Shown here: piece after piece, positions 37,732 through 50,060 of the stretch
Layout: each line of letters begins with the position of its first letter
Numbering within the stretch: position 1 is the stretch's first letter
NCBI GenBank assembly: GCA_030272155.1
Contig: CP126202.1
Coordinates: 2,542,001-2,606,000 of the forward strand
Source of the DNA: Tetradesmus obliquus
Taxonomy: Eukaryota; Chlorophyta; Chlorophyceae; Sphaeropleales; Scenedesmaceae
Length of the DNA: 64,000 nt
Reading direction: 5' to 3'
Position numbers and translations under genes: made by a program
The notes under the pieces: generated by a model
Databases searched by the model: none
Seen by the model: only the letters and a program-made list of their open reading frames with translations
What the model was told of the DNA's origin: nothing

Positions 37732-38161
37732 TGCATTCTGCTCTCACCTGCAGCCGGTATGGCGCCGCCAGGATCTGCGCTGTCTGCAGCGTGCGCTGCA
37801 GGTCGGAGCTGACCACAGCATCAAAGTGCGTGTAGCGCCTCTGCAGCACATGGCACAGCTGCAGTTGCAGCAGCAGCAGCAGCAGCAGCAGCAGCCGAGG
37901 CAGCAGCGATGACATATGAAAAAGAGGCAGCAGCATGCACGTTGCCATCCTTTGCGACACGCGTCAAGCTGTCTTCATTTGCCAGGCTTCGAGGGCCTTG
38001 CCTTCTCAGAAGATGACAGGTGATCCACAGATGGCGCAAAACACATGTGCCAAAACAACACTAGACGTGCATTTGATGCAGCAGTAATTGCATTGGCTGC
38101 TAACTGTTCCACACAACGGGGTCCTTGCAGGACAGCCTGTTGCTGGTCACAACTTCATACC

Positions 38162-38196
<35 letters not shown>

Positions 38197-38331
38197 ACTC
38201 ACCATTTGTGTCTGCTGGAATCCCATATCGTTTAGCGGTGGTCCTGGCTTAGCCTGCCCCTGCAGCCTGTGCTCTTTGTTCCAGTCTGTTTCCCCATGCC
38301 TGATGAGCACCAGCTCTGTCGTGACTGCCAT
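34872..38331 (-). CDS. Histidine phosphatase (phosphoglycerate-mutase-like)
   Basis: Four exons close in frame to 457 residues: 38203-38331, 37748-37858, 36462-36669 and 34872-35797. The catalytic RHG is in LVLIRHGETDWNKE, residues ~8-20. HFDAVVSSDLQRTLQTAQIL, HPGLRERHIGLLQGL, GGGESLDELKQRLTQTLLEI and ERVLVISHGGAL (second catalytic His) follow in family order. The family removes phosphate from sugars, carboxylates or other small molecules; the substrate is unknown. The last exon adds a ~220-residue insert of Asp/Gln/Ser repeats (including a poly-Ser run from CTG DNA at 35481-35537 and a poly-Gln run) before the closing strand LSMLVWND. Most homologues of this type lack that insert. The start at 38331 directly precedes the catalytic strand. 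Confidence 0.9.
36030..37605 (-). repeat. Echo copies around phosphatase exons 2 and 3
   Basis: Start of exon 3 (VQQHPGLRERHIGLLQG, edge 36669): copies upstream at about 36850-36899, 36990-37039, 37107-37149, 37238-37281 and 37372-37411, most with the CTGCAG-like acceptor region. End of exon 3 (LTQTLLEIAVQHQG, edge 36462): copies downstream at about 36294-36362 (LTQTLLEIAAQHQG) and 36045-36115 (AQTLLSFAAQHHSG). End of exon 2 (AQILAAPYRLQ): one copy at 37558-37605. The more distant copies are the more decayed. Confidence 0.9.
37676..37733. repeat. (CAG)n microsatellite in phosphatase intron 2
   Basis: This is about 19 CAG units between exon 2 and its downstream echo copy. Similar runs lie at 37868-37894 (directly at the exon 2 acceptor) and 38165-38193. 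Confidence 0.95.
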
Positions 38332-39605
38332 GCTGCTGGATGCTGAGCTACACGGCGATGCCGAAGTTGGAAATGGCTATATAGTAACATAAACTGTCTA
38401 CACAATCACTCTGAGGTTATCATCAAGCAACGCAGGCTGCATCCCGACAGGAAAATGGTCTGGCTCCGAGTACTATGACATGCTGAAGCTGTTACGCAGC
38501 TGATACGCATATACACGTTGGCAGCAACAACAGTTGGTTCAGTTTGAGCGATTAATGTGGCTGCAAAGCCGCGAAGCGCGCTCGTTATGTGAAGTTACTA
38601 ATGTTCAGCTCGAGTGACAAGGCTGACCTGGCAAGTCGGTTGACAGATGGGCTAGTGTCTGCTTCTGCACGGCATGACACTCATCGATCAAATATTAGCA
38701 TTACATTGACCTAACGCACTGCGATGGCTCGAGCAATAAGGCGTCATGACATCACGTCCTTGCAGGAAAGGCAGTTGACAGCATGCACACCTCGCACCGG
38801 GGTTTACATTTCCACACTCGTCAAATACGCACCCAACTGATACATACACACGAAAATTCAAGTCGTTTTAGTTGCAGGCCTGAAACACCACTCACAGTAA
38901 CCTGCTGCAGCAGCAGCATCTGACTGGCCCATGGGCTACAACTTGTTGAACGGCAGACACATTGGCAGACATCCGTCTGTGGGACACAACACGGTTAGCA
39001 TGCAGAAGTTCAGTTTAGTCCACAACACCAAAAATATTAACAAAGCTGGCACATAAAACATGCATGTGCACATGCACACCATGATGCAGCGAATGCAAGG
39101 AGACGCACCGTGATGTGACATCCCCGCCATGCATGCAGTCTTTCAAGCCAGCGGCAAAGCCTCGAGCTTTGACACCCAGATGAAGCCGACATGCAAAGGC
39201 CCAAGATGCATTTCGGTGAGCAGAACACAAGATTGCGGTGGAAAATGCAAACTCACCCTTTACAAGAAGCTGCCATCAACATCAACTGCCAATGCCAAAA
39301 CCAACGAATGCAACGCTGCTGTAGCCATGCTCCTCAAAATCAACTGCTGTGCTCTTGCTGTTGGCACCGCCACGACACTGCTGCTTACAGCCAGGATCAC
39401 CCATACATGCCATGCAGCAGTGCTGGCTGCATGGCTGTCTCCCACTCGCAGCCTTCAGCCGCACTTTGTCAGCACACCACTTCTGCCCTCAATCCAGGCA
39501 TTGATGAATCAGTAGTAGAAATGACTCACAATGCCCTGCAGCCTGGCCTCTCACATCTCTATCTTGCACATGGTGGAGCGCTTCCACGCTGTGGCCAGTT
39601 GCAGC
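38332..39605. other. Intergenic, 1.3 kb
   Basis: This is the phosphatase promoter and RING gene 3' flank. A copy of the RING last exon end occupies 39548-39600. TTACA (TGTAA on the minus strand) at 39386-39390 is a possible poly(A) signal for the RING gene. Nothing else is supported. Confidence 0.45.
39548..39600 (-). repeat. Echo copy of the RING gene last exon end
   Basis: Plus-strand 39605-39655 (CTAGCACACGTCTGTCTTGC ... GCTGTGGCC) recurs immediately to the left at 39548-39597 with roughly one change in five. The two lie ~57 b apart. The copied segment includes the stop codon region. Confidence 0.75.
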
Positions 39606-42021
39606 CTAGCACACGTCTGTCTTGCACACGGGGCACTTCTTGCTGTGGCCGGACAACCAAGGTGTAACACACTCCGCATGAAAAGCGTGCATGCAGGGCA
39701 GGTGCAGCAGCTGCTCCCCGGCTGCGTACTGCGACTGACAGATGGCACACATGTCACTGCAGGCAACAGACAACACGCAGAGGGCGGTAAGGTGCCAGGC
39801 GGCAGCAAGAAAACACTAGCGGTGGCAGCAGTGTCGCGCACATGTGCGCAGGGCATGTGAAGAGGCAGAGGCGAGCTTGTATTGGGATGCATGTGTCACA
39901 GCCAAGGGCCAGGTGGAGCTGGATGCATGCAAGCTGCAGCTGAAGGCAACACCTTCGTTGCAGATGAACTGCTGATGAACTGCTGCGCCAACGGAAAAAT
40001 GGGTGCATTGCATGGACCATAGATAGCGCGGCAGCCCCAGCTCCGCTGTTTGTGAGTTGTGCACTGAATAGCTATCTGTGCTCAATAACAGCCATTCATG
40101 TGACGGGTCTGCTGCTGGTTGATACTGCTGCTGCCCATCAAGCACAAGTCAAGCAAAGAACAACAACGTGTTTACACCAACTTTGCAGGATGCACAACTA
40201 GGCTGCTTGCATGCAACTGACTGCGACTCCGATGTCTACAACAGCACACCACCGCTCTCACCTGTCCCCTGGCGTGCGCCCCTCCACATACTCCGACCTT
40301 GGAAGCTGCTCCAGCACATCTTCCGGGGTTGTAACATGTACAGGGTCCAGACCCACCAGATCCTCGTACCTAGACCCTAAACCTCCACCAAAGCCGCCAC
40401 CAAAACCGCCACCAAAACCTCCGCCGCCGCTGCCACCAGCGCCAAACAGGGCCCCTAACAGATCATTCAAGCCGATTGCACCGCTGCCCCCATCAGCTGC
40501 AGCAGGCCCGCCTCGACCCACTCCAAATCCATGCTGCTCATCGAAGTCATCTACATCTGCCCCTGCAGCAGCAGCAGGGTTGAAGTGTGCAAAACCGCCG
40601 CCGCCAGGATGCCGCCGCTGGCTGTCGCGGGCACTGCGGGCACCTGCCAGCAGCAGCTGCGACAGCAAGTCATTGCCGCCTGACATGAACCCGAACGGGT
40701 CCTCATCATCATACCCTGAACTGCCCGTGTAATGCTGGAACTGCTGCTGCTGCTGCTGGCCGGGCCTGCTGCCGCTGCTGCTACTGTATGTTGCTGCGTA
40801 GCCGCCGCCAGGCAGGTGCACAACCCTGAACCCTGAACCACCAGAGCCACCAGCACCACCACCACCACCAGCAGCAGCAGCAGCAGCAGCGTCAGTAGCA
40901 GCAGGAGGTCCCCCACTCAAGAGCTGCTGCATCAGCTGCTGCAGCATATCAGCCTCAGCAACTGCCGCTGCATGCTGCTGGCTGTGCCTGCTGCTGCTGC
41001 TGCTGCCAGCAGCGGCCCCTGCCCCTGTATTTGCTGCTGCAGGTCTGCTAGGTGCATTACTGGTTGATGCTGATGCCTCTGCAGAGCTACTGCTAACTAC
41101 ACGGCCTGCAAGGAAGTGCCGCAATGCCGAGGCAGCCAAACCCAAAAACCCGCCGCCACCACCGCTTTCCTGTTGTTGCTGCTGCTGCTGAGTTTGGCTG
41201 GTGCTGCCGGCACTGTTGCTAGCTGCAGTGGCATCCGAATGCGCGTGTAATGAGCGCTCGCCACCCATCGCTGCTTGCGCTGCGATTGCTGCAAGAGCAG
41301 CAAGGCCCGCACCCACCAAGCCACCAGCACTGCTGCCGGCAGCAGCAGCAGCTTGTGAAGACGGCCTAGCAGCAGCAGTGTCGGTGCTACTGTCTGCTGC
41401 ATGCTGCTGCATGGAGGGAGTGCGATTGACCTGCTGCCAGCTGTCATCGCTGCTGCTTGCAGGATTCTCAGCAGCTGCTGCTGCCTCTTCATCTTCTTCT
41501 GACTCGTTTGACCACGCTTCTGCAAGCTGCATTGCCAGCCTGTGATCTTCCTCTTCCTGCAAGAGCCTGCGCTGCTCTTCACTGTCTACATAGCTATGCT
41601 GCTGCTGCTGTGGCACTGCTGCTGTGGCAGGGGGTGTCAGGTCAGGTGTGGTTGCAGGGATGGCTGGGTACAGGCCTCCTGCAGCTGCTGGCTGCTGGTA
41701 GCTGTGATAGCTGCTGTGCCCTTCTACATGTGGATACTGCGTTTGAGCAGCTGCAAGGGGCTGACTAGAAGCTGCTGGCTGTCCATGCAGCTGCTGCCAG
41801 CGTTGCTGCTGTCTGAGAATGCCTTCCCGCCTCTGTTGCTCGAACGTTGTGTCGCTGCTGTTGGGGTTGCTGTCTGGTGCTAACAACGGAGGAGCCGTGG
41901 GCGTTGCGTCGTGGCTAGCCGTAGCTGCATGCTGCTGCGATGCACGCTGTTCATCTTCTGCTGCTGTTCGCAGAGACTCCTCCAGCACTCGGCGCAGCAC
42001 CTCGTCCTCGTCATGATCCAT
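39606..42021 (-). CDS. RING-H2 protein, probable E3 ubiquitin ligase
   Basis: Two exons join in frame, 40262-42021 and 39606-39756, giving 636 residues. The second exon is a complete RING-H2 domain, C-x2-C-x14-C-x-H-x2-H-x2-C-x10-C-x2-C (MCAICQSQY, CMHAFHAEC, CPVC), ending VCKTDVC. Such domains bind E2 enzymes and transfer ubiquitin. The first exon is mostly disordered, with poly-Gln, poly-Ser, poly-Ala and a Gly-Phe-rich stretch before YEDLVGLDP. Its N-terminus MDHDEDEVLRRVLEESL and EEEDHRLAMQLAEAW (~residue 165) look like ubiquitin-interacting helices; this is inference. The start at 42021 was preferred over an ATG 27 b upstream because it opens an acidic helix. A near-direct echo copy lies just past the stop. 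Confidence 0.88.
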
Positions 42022-42616
42022 TCTATCGTAAGCGTTGCAAATAATCACGTTGCAGGCAAGAATCGCAGAGATGTATCGGTGCTGCCTGCACGCTCACGGA
42101 CAACTGTCACCGCTCAATACACAGGCATCCTATTGGTTTCGCTGGACATGATATGCAGAGCTACTTGAATCCGTGAGTCAAGCCGATATGCATGCATGAC
42201 CTGCGCTGCTGCATTGTTTGTACGACCTCCAGGACAGCCTGTAGACCCTAGCCCGGAATGACATCACCCTGGACAACCTGACACATTCTCGACCAGCGCT
42301 CCAGCGCACCAACGCATTGCAAAGCAGTGATTTCACATTTGGTTCAAAGCCTAGCCTCAGTACAGCATTTGCGCCATGCGCAGCACTGACGCTTGCAGCT
42401 AGCTGCGTCTGCACTGCCTCCACCTGTCCAGCTCACACCCCTGCAACCCCCACCCAGACCAGCTTGGCCTGAACAATTAGCAACACATTCAGCAACACAT
42501 TCAGCAACACATTCAGCAACATCCAGCAATACAACATGCTTCCATCTGCTTTACATGCTAAAACACTCTGAAAACTCCATGTTAACAACAGCTGCGCTGC
42601 AAAACCCTCCAAGTAA
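42022..42616. other. Intergenic, 0.6 kb
   Basis: This lies between the RING gene start and the Iwr1-like stop, both leftward. A 15 b unit AGCAACACATTCAGC-type repeat runs at 42478-42523. TTACA at 42551-42555 is a likely poly(A) signal. Confidence 0.5.
42551..42555 (-). terminator. Possible TGTAA poly(A) signal of Iwr1-like gene
   Basis: TTACA on the plus strand (TGTAA in sense) lies ~62 b past the stop of the Iwr1-like gene. The position is plausible but unproven. Confidence 0.4.
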
Positions 42617-44127
42617 TCACGCATCAGCTGCGTCTGCCCCGTGAGCAACCGGCCCAAACTCTTGCGCAAGCATCGCCCGCCACGCAGCACCCCCCGATAG
42701 CACAGCCGCCCCATGCCCTCCATGCTGCTGCTGCTGCTGCCCCCGCCCGCCTGCATCCTCATCCCCGCTGCTTACGTAATCATCGGCATCAAACTCTTCT
42801 GCTTCTTCTGCATCCACGTCATCGGCAACACCCTGCCAGCGGCCGCCGCGCCGGCTGCGAGGCTCGTAACGCGTTATAACACCCGCTGCATCCACAGCAC
42901 TCGCAGCACCAGCAGGGCCAGTACTTGGCACTGCAGCATACACCCCACCATACCTGCCCTCTTCTTCAGAGCTATCTGAGTCACCACCCCCGTAACCGCC
43001 GCCGCCATACCCCCCCACGCGGTAGCCGCCGTCATCGTCGTCATCGTCGTCATCAGGCTCGTACCCAATTACGCCGCCGTCGTCATCGCCGTCGTCGATT
43101 ATGTCGTGATGGCTGTCGGCCTCGTCATCCGGGTAGCTGTTTGCATAGTAACCCTCCGCGTTTGAATCGTCGTCGCTGTCGTCATCTGCTGCTGCTGCTG
43201 CTCCAAAGAGCCCCCCAGTCCACAGGTCATCAAAGTCCAGCATGTCCTCTTCCCACACCTGCAGGATGCACAACATCACCATCAATATTAGTATTAGCAT
43301 TTAATGCACGTTGCGGACAACTTGCACCAGTTGAAGCATGTCCTCCCCCACACCTGCAGCAGACGGCAGTTGAAGCACACACATCTATACAGCACAACCG
43401 AGCTGTTATTATTGAGCCGTCATCTCAGCCTAGCATATGCAGCATGTGGGGCCAACCACATAAAGTCAAGCAGGCATCACAAAATACTCAACCAGGCATC
43501 TAGATACAGTCAAGCAGGCATCCATATACAGTCAAGCAGGCATCCAAATGTAGCCAAGCAGGCACCGTCATAACATCCCTGTGCAGGCGAAAGGACAGGG
43601 CAGATAGTACAGCATACAGACACAGCCATGCAAGATCCGCCGCTGTGCAAGCAAGCATCACCCAGCGCAGCGCAGCAGCAGTCTCATTCATTCTTGTGTC
43701 ACTAGCCCACCTGCACAACAGGCGTGTTTGGCTGCTGCCCAAAGCCTGGAAAGACTCCTCCGGCGTCCTCGCCTGCTGCTGCCGCTGCTGTCATGTCTTC
43801 ATCCTCAAACACTGGCACATACATGTCATACACAAACTCATGCTCGTCCTGCTGCATGGCTGTCGCCTCTCCCGCTGCTGCTGCTGCTGCTGCTGTAGCG
43901 CCAACCGCTGCTGATCTATCTGCTGCTGCTGCTGCTGCTGCCACATGCAGCCGCTTTGCAGGCAGTGGCTGCAAGCTGCTGCTGATCCTGTCCAGCAGCC
44001 CATACTGCTGCAGCATCTCACTCGTCATGTACTCCGGCAGTTCTCGCTGCTGCTGCTGCTGCTGCGGGGTGTGTTGCTGCACTGGAGCTCTATTGCTGCG
44101 CCTGCTGGGTGGCTTATGTGGCTTATG

Positions 44128-44163
<36 letters not shown>

Positions 44164-45384
44164 GGCACCTGCAGAGCCAGCTGCTGCCTCCTCTGGATGC
44201 TGCTGCAGGTGCTGCTGCACCATGTCAGCATACACTGGCAGCTGCTCCTGCTGATGTTTCCTGGCCTGCTGCTGCTGCTGCTGTTGCAGCTGCGGGCCTG
44301 CTGCTGCAGAAGGCACTGCAGTGTGTGCTGCTGGAGCTCTGCTGCTGCTGCTGGTGCTGCTGCTTCTTGGCTGCAGGCCAGAGCTATGCCACAGGTCCAG
44401 CACCCGGGTGCAGCCAGCTGGCAAGGCATCTGCTGCTGCATCAGGCTGGGTTGTGCCAGCTGCTGCTGCTGCACGTGGGGTAGCTGCTGCTGCTGCTGCT
44501 TGCCGGGGCTGGCTGCTGCTTGTTGCTGCTGCTGCATCACCAGCAGCCTGCTGAGCAGCGCAGGTTAATGCAAGGATAGCGAAACATAGAGCAGCAGGTG
44601 CAATGGTGTACAGTGGATACAAACTAACAGTTTCATCAAAGAGTGTAGACAACACAGAAAAGGCCATCAGCATGGATTGTGGCATGGCAGGCACTGCTGG
44701 GCATAGGGTGTGGTGATGCTGTTTGTTTTTTTCACTCGGTGCCTGCTGTTTTGCATTGATGCCCTCTTTCACAGCGGGCACCTGCTGTTGCTGCATGCTA
44801 CCACTGCATGCGGACAGCCTCACTGCTGTGACTGCCATATGCTTGCAGGAAAGCCCACACACCGTGTGATGCACTTGAAACATCTGCTACAGCATTGGAA
44901 ACTGCTGTATTACCTGCATCAGCAGCGTCAACAGACTGCATGTTGCAATTAGACATCTGCTTGTCCCGCGTACCTGCTGCAAAGCACTTGCTTCGGCCTT
45001 CAGCAGCACAAAGCGGCAACGCTTCCTAGGGGGCCCTGCCACTGCTGCTCCTGCTGCTGTCGCTGCTGCAGCCTCATCCTGCGGCTGCTGTGATGCTGCT
45101 GCGATGCCTAACGATCTTTCGAAGTCGCTCACAAGTGCAGCAGTCCTGCTGGTGGCTTCAAGAACTGCAGGCAGGTCAGCAACAGCAGAACTTATTTGAT
45201 GCTGACATGCTATGCATGCTGATGGTCCATGCAGCTATCTAGAGCGGTTACGTGTTAAACGCATGCGTTTCATACCTATTTGCTGCGGAGCCTGGGAATC
45301 CCTGCGCCGCTTGACCCGCAGCACAACACCAGCTGCTCCTGCTGCTGGTGCCTCTGCAGGCTGCTCGTGGTGCTGCGGCTCCAT
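42617..45384 (-). CDS. Iwr1-like RNA polymerase II nuclear import factor
   Basis: Iwr1 binds assembled RNA polymerase II and carries it into the nucleus. Four exons close in frame: 45276-45384, 44974-45164, 43711-44547 (or 44550) and 42617-43258, giving ~592 residues. The N-terminal VVLRVKRRRDSQAP and the following VLEATSRTAALVSDFERSLG match the family start. EFVYDMYVP and VFEDEDM end exon 3. The acidic signature, DSDDDSNAEGYYANSYPDDE, lies in exon 4 after VWEEDMLDFDDLW. The middle is a long Gln/Ala/Ser-rich insert encoded by CAG runs. After the signature comes a Gly/Tyr/Asp-rich tail. The protein is longer than yeast or human homologues because of these inserts. The exon 3 acceptor is ambiguous by one codon (CAG-CAG). 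Confidence 0.88.
43335..43570. repeat. Iwr1 exon 4 start echo and a short minisatellite
   Basis: The exon 4 acceptor edge (CATGTCCTCTTCCCACACCTGCAG on the plus strand, ending 43264) recurs at about 43338-43363 with two changes. A ~20-25 b minisatellite (CAAGCAGGCATC units) then runs at 43467-43565 in the same intron. Confidence 0.7.
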
Positions 45385-46648
45385 GTATCCTATCACAACC
45401 GATGGTTTGTATCAAAAAGTAGTTTCTTCTGTATTGGTTTGAGAGGGAGAGGAACGAAAAGCGCCACGGCCAATTCGCAACGGTCTGATGCTCGCCGATC
45501 AGTCAGGCCTGTTTGTTTGAACTGCTGCTGCTTCCCGGACCTTGTCAAGAACCAACTCGAACTCATTGCGACTGTTTTCTTTCTTGCACACTTTGCATTG
45601 CTTTGGCAGCATGTGACTGTCACTCTTGAGTCAAAAGTCTTGACATCGGTTCCCACTGCAACTCCACTGGCATGCAAGCTGCACCTGCACAGACGTCATG
45701 AGACGGCCTCCAGCATGTTACAAGGCACCAGTCAGCCACGTACCTGTGCTTGCCCCACAATCGGAGCTAGCTGCGACAACATTGGACACAAAAGTTTGCC
45801 CACAGCAGCCCCACCCTCCCTGTGCAGCCACCCTTCACCAATTCTGGATCCAATCAGTGCAGGTTGCGAAAACACCAGGTCTCAGGCCAATGCCAGAAGC
45901 CCACCGTCTCCCATAATCACCATGGGTAAAAAAACACGCAGCGCGCAAACTGCTGCACACATGTTCTCACCATACTGCAGCACATACGGTACAGTGCCAC
46001 TTCCTCCCATGAGACTGCCACACCATCGTATACAACACAGCAAGACACTGTGGCAGTACCAGTGTCCTCAACGCACACTGAACTGTTCTGCCACGCATGG
46101 CAGAGTGAACGCTACTGCACTGACCAGAGATCAGATACACCTGTAGCATGATTGTTGACAACTCTCCAACAACCCCCTCGCAAAAATGCTACTAGCCTGC
46201 TGTCGGCAGGCCAGAAAACAAGCAAAACATCAACGATTTCCAATCGTCTGTGTACAATTACTACAGCAACTGCCAGCCATACATCGACATCAATGAATGA
46301 GTCGATCATTGGCTGCAGCTGCATGTTCCTGATGAACATCATGATGAACATCATAATGACACTGTCCCATACACACCACGCAACACAGCGCTTATTAGAC
46401 AGGCAGGATCAACCTGCTGCTTGGTGTGCAGCGTGCAGGCTGCTGGTGTTGCAGCCGCACAGCCACGCACGCCAACTCCTAGTATCCGTAACCTGGTACT
46501 TCCAACTGCACAGCCACAACCTGTTCAGGCTTCAAGGCACTGGGAAGAATACCGCACACTTGGCTGTCCTAACCACCACTATTTGCCCGAGCAAAACTGC
46601 CCCTTGCTTTCTGCTGCGGCTCTTTGCTGCTGCTGCTGCACCTCATGT
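45385..46648. other. Intergenic, 1.3 kb
   Basis: This is the Iwr1-like promoter and the 3' flank of the ABM-domain gene. The plus-strand frame 45280-46146 is open but lacks any domain-like sequence. No repeats stand out. Confidence 0.4.
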
Positions 46649-48698
46649 TTAAGGGTGGCGGGAGGGCACGCGCCACAGCTTCTTGTTAATAACAACGATG
46701 TCGCTGTCAGTGACGTACTTCAGGAAGTCGCGCACAGCGCCCTTGCGAGCAGCCTTGCCCAGAGCCTCATACGACTCCCAGGCGCTGTAGGACACAAAGA
46801 CGGTGTTGTCGCCTGCAGCAGAATAACAGTTAAGGAAAAGAATAACATTGCATCAAGCCTTTGCGAGCGGCCTTGCCGAGCGCTTCGTAGGACTCCCAGG
46901 CGCTGTAGGAGACGAATACCGTGTTCTCACCTGCAAACATAACATGCAGAACAGTAATTTTTGTTGCGGGCATAAACAAATAAACCTGTGCCGAGCGCCT
47001 CCAGCCCCGGCACTGTAGGAGACAAACACTATGCAGCCAGCTGTGGGAAAACCCAGAGGTTAGATGTTGAGCAGGCATGATGACAATGGGTGCATGCAGG
47101 AGCCAGCAGGGCAAGGGGCAACCCGCCCTCCAACCCTAGGCACACCAGTGCAAGAAAAAGCTGCCACCGGCGGTGAATACACATCAAGCAACATGCCGCA
47201 CCTGCAGGCTTCTTCAGCACCAGGGCCAGCTTGCCCGTGGCGTCCTCCAGGGCCTCTGCCACCTTGTCACCATCGTAACATGACACATATTTTGATAGGA
47301 AAACACAGAATCACATACATATCAACATGCAGCACATGCAGGCTGGTGGTTCAGCACCAGGGGCAGCTTGCCCCTACTGTCCTCCAGCGCCTTGACCATG
47401 CAGGCACCAACGCAACATGACACAACTGCAAACATGACACAACTTCAAACATGACACAACTTCAAACATGACACACAAAGTCACATGCACGATAACATGA
47501 CGCACCTGCTGGCTTGTTCAGCACCAGCGCCAGCTTGCCCTCGGCGTCCTCCAGACCCTCTTCTGACCAGGCACCAACGTAACATAACATGATGATAAAT
47601 AAGTAACATAATGATGATTGAATAGTAACATAATGATGATTCAAAAGTAACATAAGGAATTAACTTAGTATAATGCCGCACCTGCCGGCTTGCTGAGCAC
47701 CAGGGCCAGCTTGCCCTTTGCATCCTCCAGGGCCTCAGCCATCTTGCCAAATGCCTTGATGAAGTCACGGCCGTCACCTGGCAGCAGCAGCAGCAGCACG
47801 AGATGGTGTAAGCAAAAGGTTACCAGGCCAATGAGCAGGCGCGTCTGGTAGCGCATCTTACCAGATGCCTAGATGTCACGGCGCCACCTGGCAGCAGCAG
47901 CAGCAAGAGTTGGCTGGTACTGCCATACCACAAACAAAAACAGCAGCAGCAGCAGCAAGAGGGGCACAGCACACCACAGCGTGGGTCAAGGACCCACCAC
48001 AAACGAGGACAAACGCAAACTGCATCCAAAAAGGTGCCCACAAGGAGGCACGATCACGAGGAGGAACGATGTACTTGTAAAGAGCCAGCCTCACGGGCCA
48101 TCCGCGCTTCTTTTTGTCCTCAGCACCAGCTCCAGCAGCAGCAGCAACAAAACATGTCTTAACTTTCATCAACTTTCATCATTAACTTTCATCAACCGTA
48201 GCAATGCGTAACACTCACGAGGAGGCACGATGTACTTGGTGACCAGCCTCACAGGCCATCCGCGCTTCTTGTTGTCATCAGCGCCACCAGCAGCAGCAGC
48301 AGCGAAGGGCGTGGCCGCCAGGTCAGCGCCCGCAGCATCACCAACTTCATACAACAGCAGCACTTGCCACACACCACCGACACAAGCAGCAGCAGAGCAG
48401 CAGCACCAGCAGGAGGGGAACACAACACCATGGCACACTGCTAGCCACAAACCACACGCAACAAAACACAATGCTGGTTCTGTAAATTACTCACGAGGCG
48501 GCACGATGTACTTGGTGACCAGCCTCACAGGCCATCCGCGCTTCTTGTTGTCATCAGCGCCAGCAGCAGCAGCAGCAGCGAAGGGCGTGGCCGCCAGGTC
48601 TGCGCCCGCAGCATCATCAGCTGTGAAGCAGTCAGCGCCATTGGCGTTGGCGCCGTTCTCATCCTTCTTGCAGTCCTTGCAGTGGCAGCCGTGGATCT

Positions 48699-48729
<31 letters not shown>

Positions 48730-50029
48730 AAACAGATCAGCAGGGAGAGACAGTTGCCGCTGTTGGCAGCCTCATAGTTCTTCTTGCAGTGCTTGCAGTG
48801 GCAGTGGTGGATCTGACGCAGCGACAGGAAGCATCAGCAGCAGCAGCACGATTGCAAGGTGATATTCAACCAAAAATTGACAGCTCATGAGTCCACGGTG
48901 CAGTGTGTGATCAGCCTTCGCATTGTGTGGCGCATTGCATGATCTGAAAAGCTGACACCTCCTTGTCACCATGACACTGCGAACTGAGGAGTAGCCACAC
49001 TTTCCAAATCAACCAGTACGCTCTTGCAAAGATCTGCAGAGCAGCTACATCAAGCACAAGCTCACAGGGAAGACCAGGCTACACTCCACAGGCACGTCGG
49101 CCGTTATCAGTGTGCACACGCGCACACGTACACGCGCGCACGCCCGCACACGCAGGACGCACGCGCGCACGAACACAGCAAACATGACTTGGTCAACATG
49201 AAGAAAACTTTTATCCAGGAAGACAAGAACATGCAGTGCCACTCACGAGGAAGACCAGGACGGGCACGATGGCGGTCATCAGCACACAAAACCTGGCCAA
49301 CATCTAGCCAACGATGAGCCAAAACAACACGACTTGATGTAGTGCCACTCACCGGGAAGACCAGGGTGTACTCCACGGGCACATTGGCGGTCATCAGGTA
49401 GGAGCCAAAGTCGCGCAGCGCCTCGGAGCTGCAATGACATGCAGCAGCAGCAGCAGAAGCAGCAGCAGCGGCGGCGTCAGGTAGGAGCCAAAGTCGCGCA
49501 GCGCCTCAGAGCTGCAATGACAGGCAGCAGCAGAAGCACCAGCAGCAGCAGACAGTATGACGGTCAGAGGTAGGAGCCAAGGTGACGCAGCGCCTCGAAG
49601 CTGCAAGGACAGGCAGCAGAACAGGGAGCAGTACAGCAGCAGACAGAGCGCACACGTGCATATGTTGGCTGCAGCCGACTTGCTGCGTATTCAGTGTTTG
49701 ATGCGATCTGCCGAACGCGATGCTGCCAGCGCTGCCAGCGACAGCGGTCTGAACAACACCACCTTTCAAGTGTGCTGCAGTCATACGCCTTACTATGGTA
49801 CAGGGCAGCTCCAGGCGTCTACAGCACTGTGCGTACCGCATGAAGGCGGCTTGCACACTAGCATACACTGTATAGCAGGCTGGTGCGTGCCGGCATGCCA
49901 GCAACACATTAGTGTTTGTAATGGGGCAGGAACATCCAGCTCCAGCACTGTGCTTACCGCATGTGCTTGAAAGCAGCCTCCACGTTCTTGTAGACAGTGT
50001 AGGAGGTCCACACCAGGTTGTCACCTGCA

Positions 50030-50060
<31 letters not shown>

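Noticed and set aside
43724-44568. Cys/Leu-rich plus-strand frames opposite Iwr1-like exon 3
   Set aside because: They are antisense of a Gln/Ala-rich exon that has family motifs at both ends and correct splice phases.
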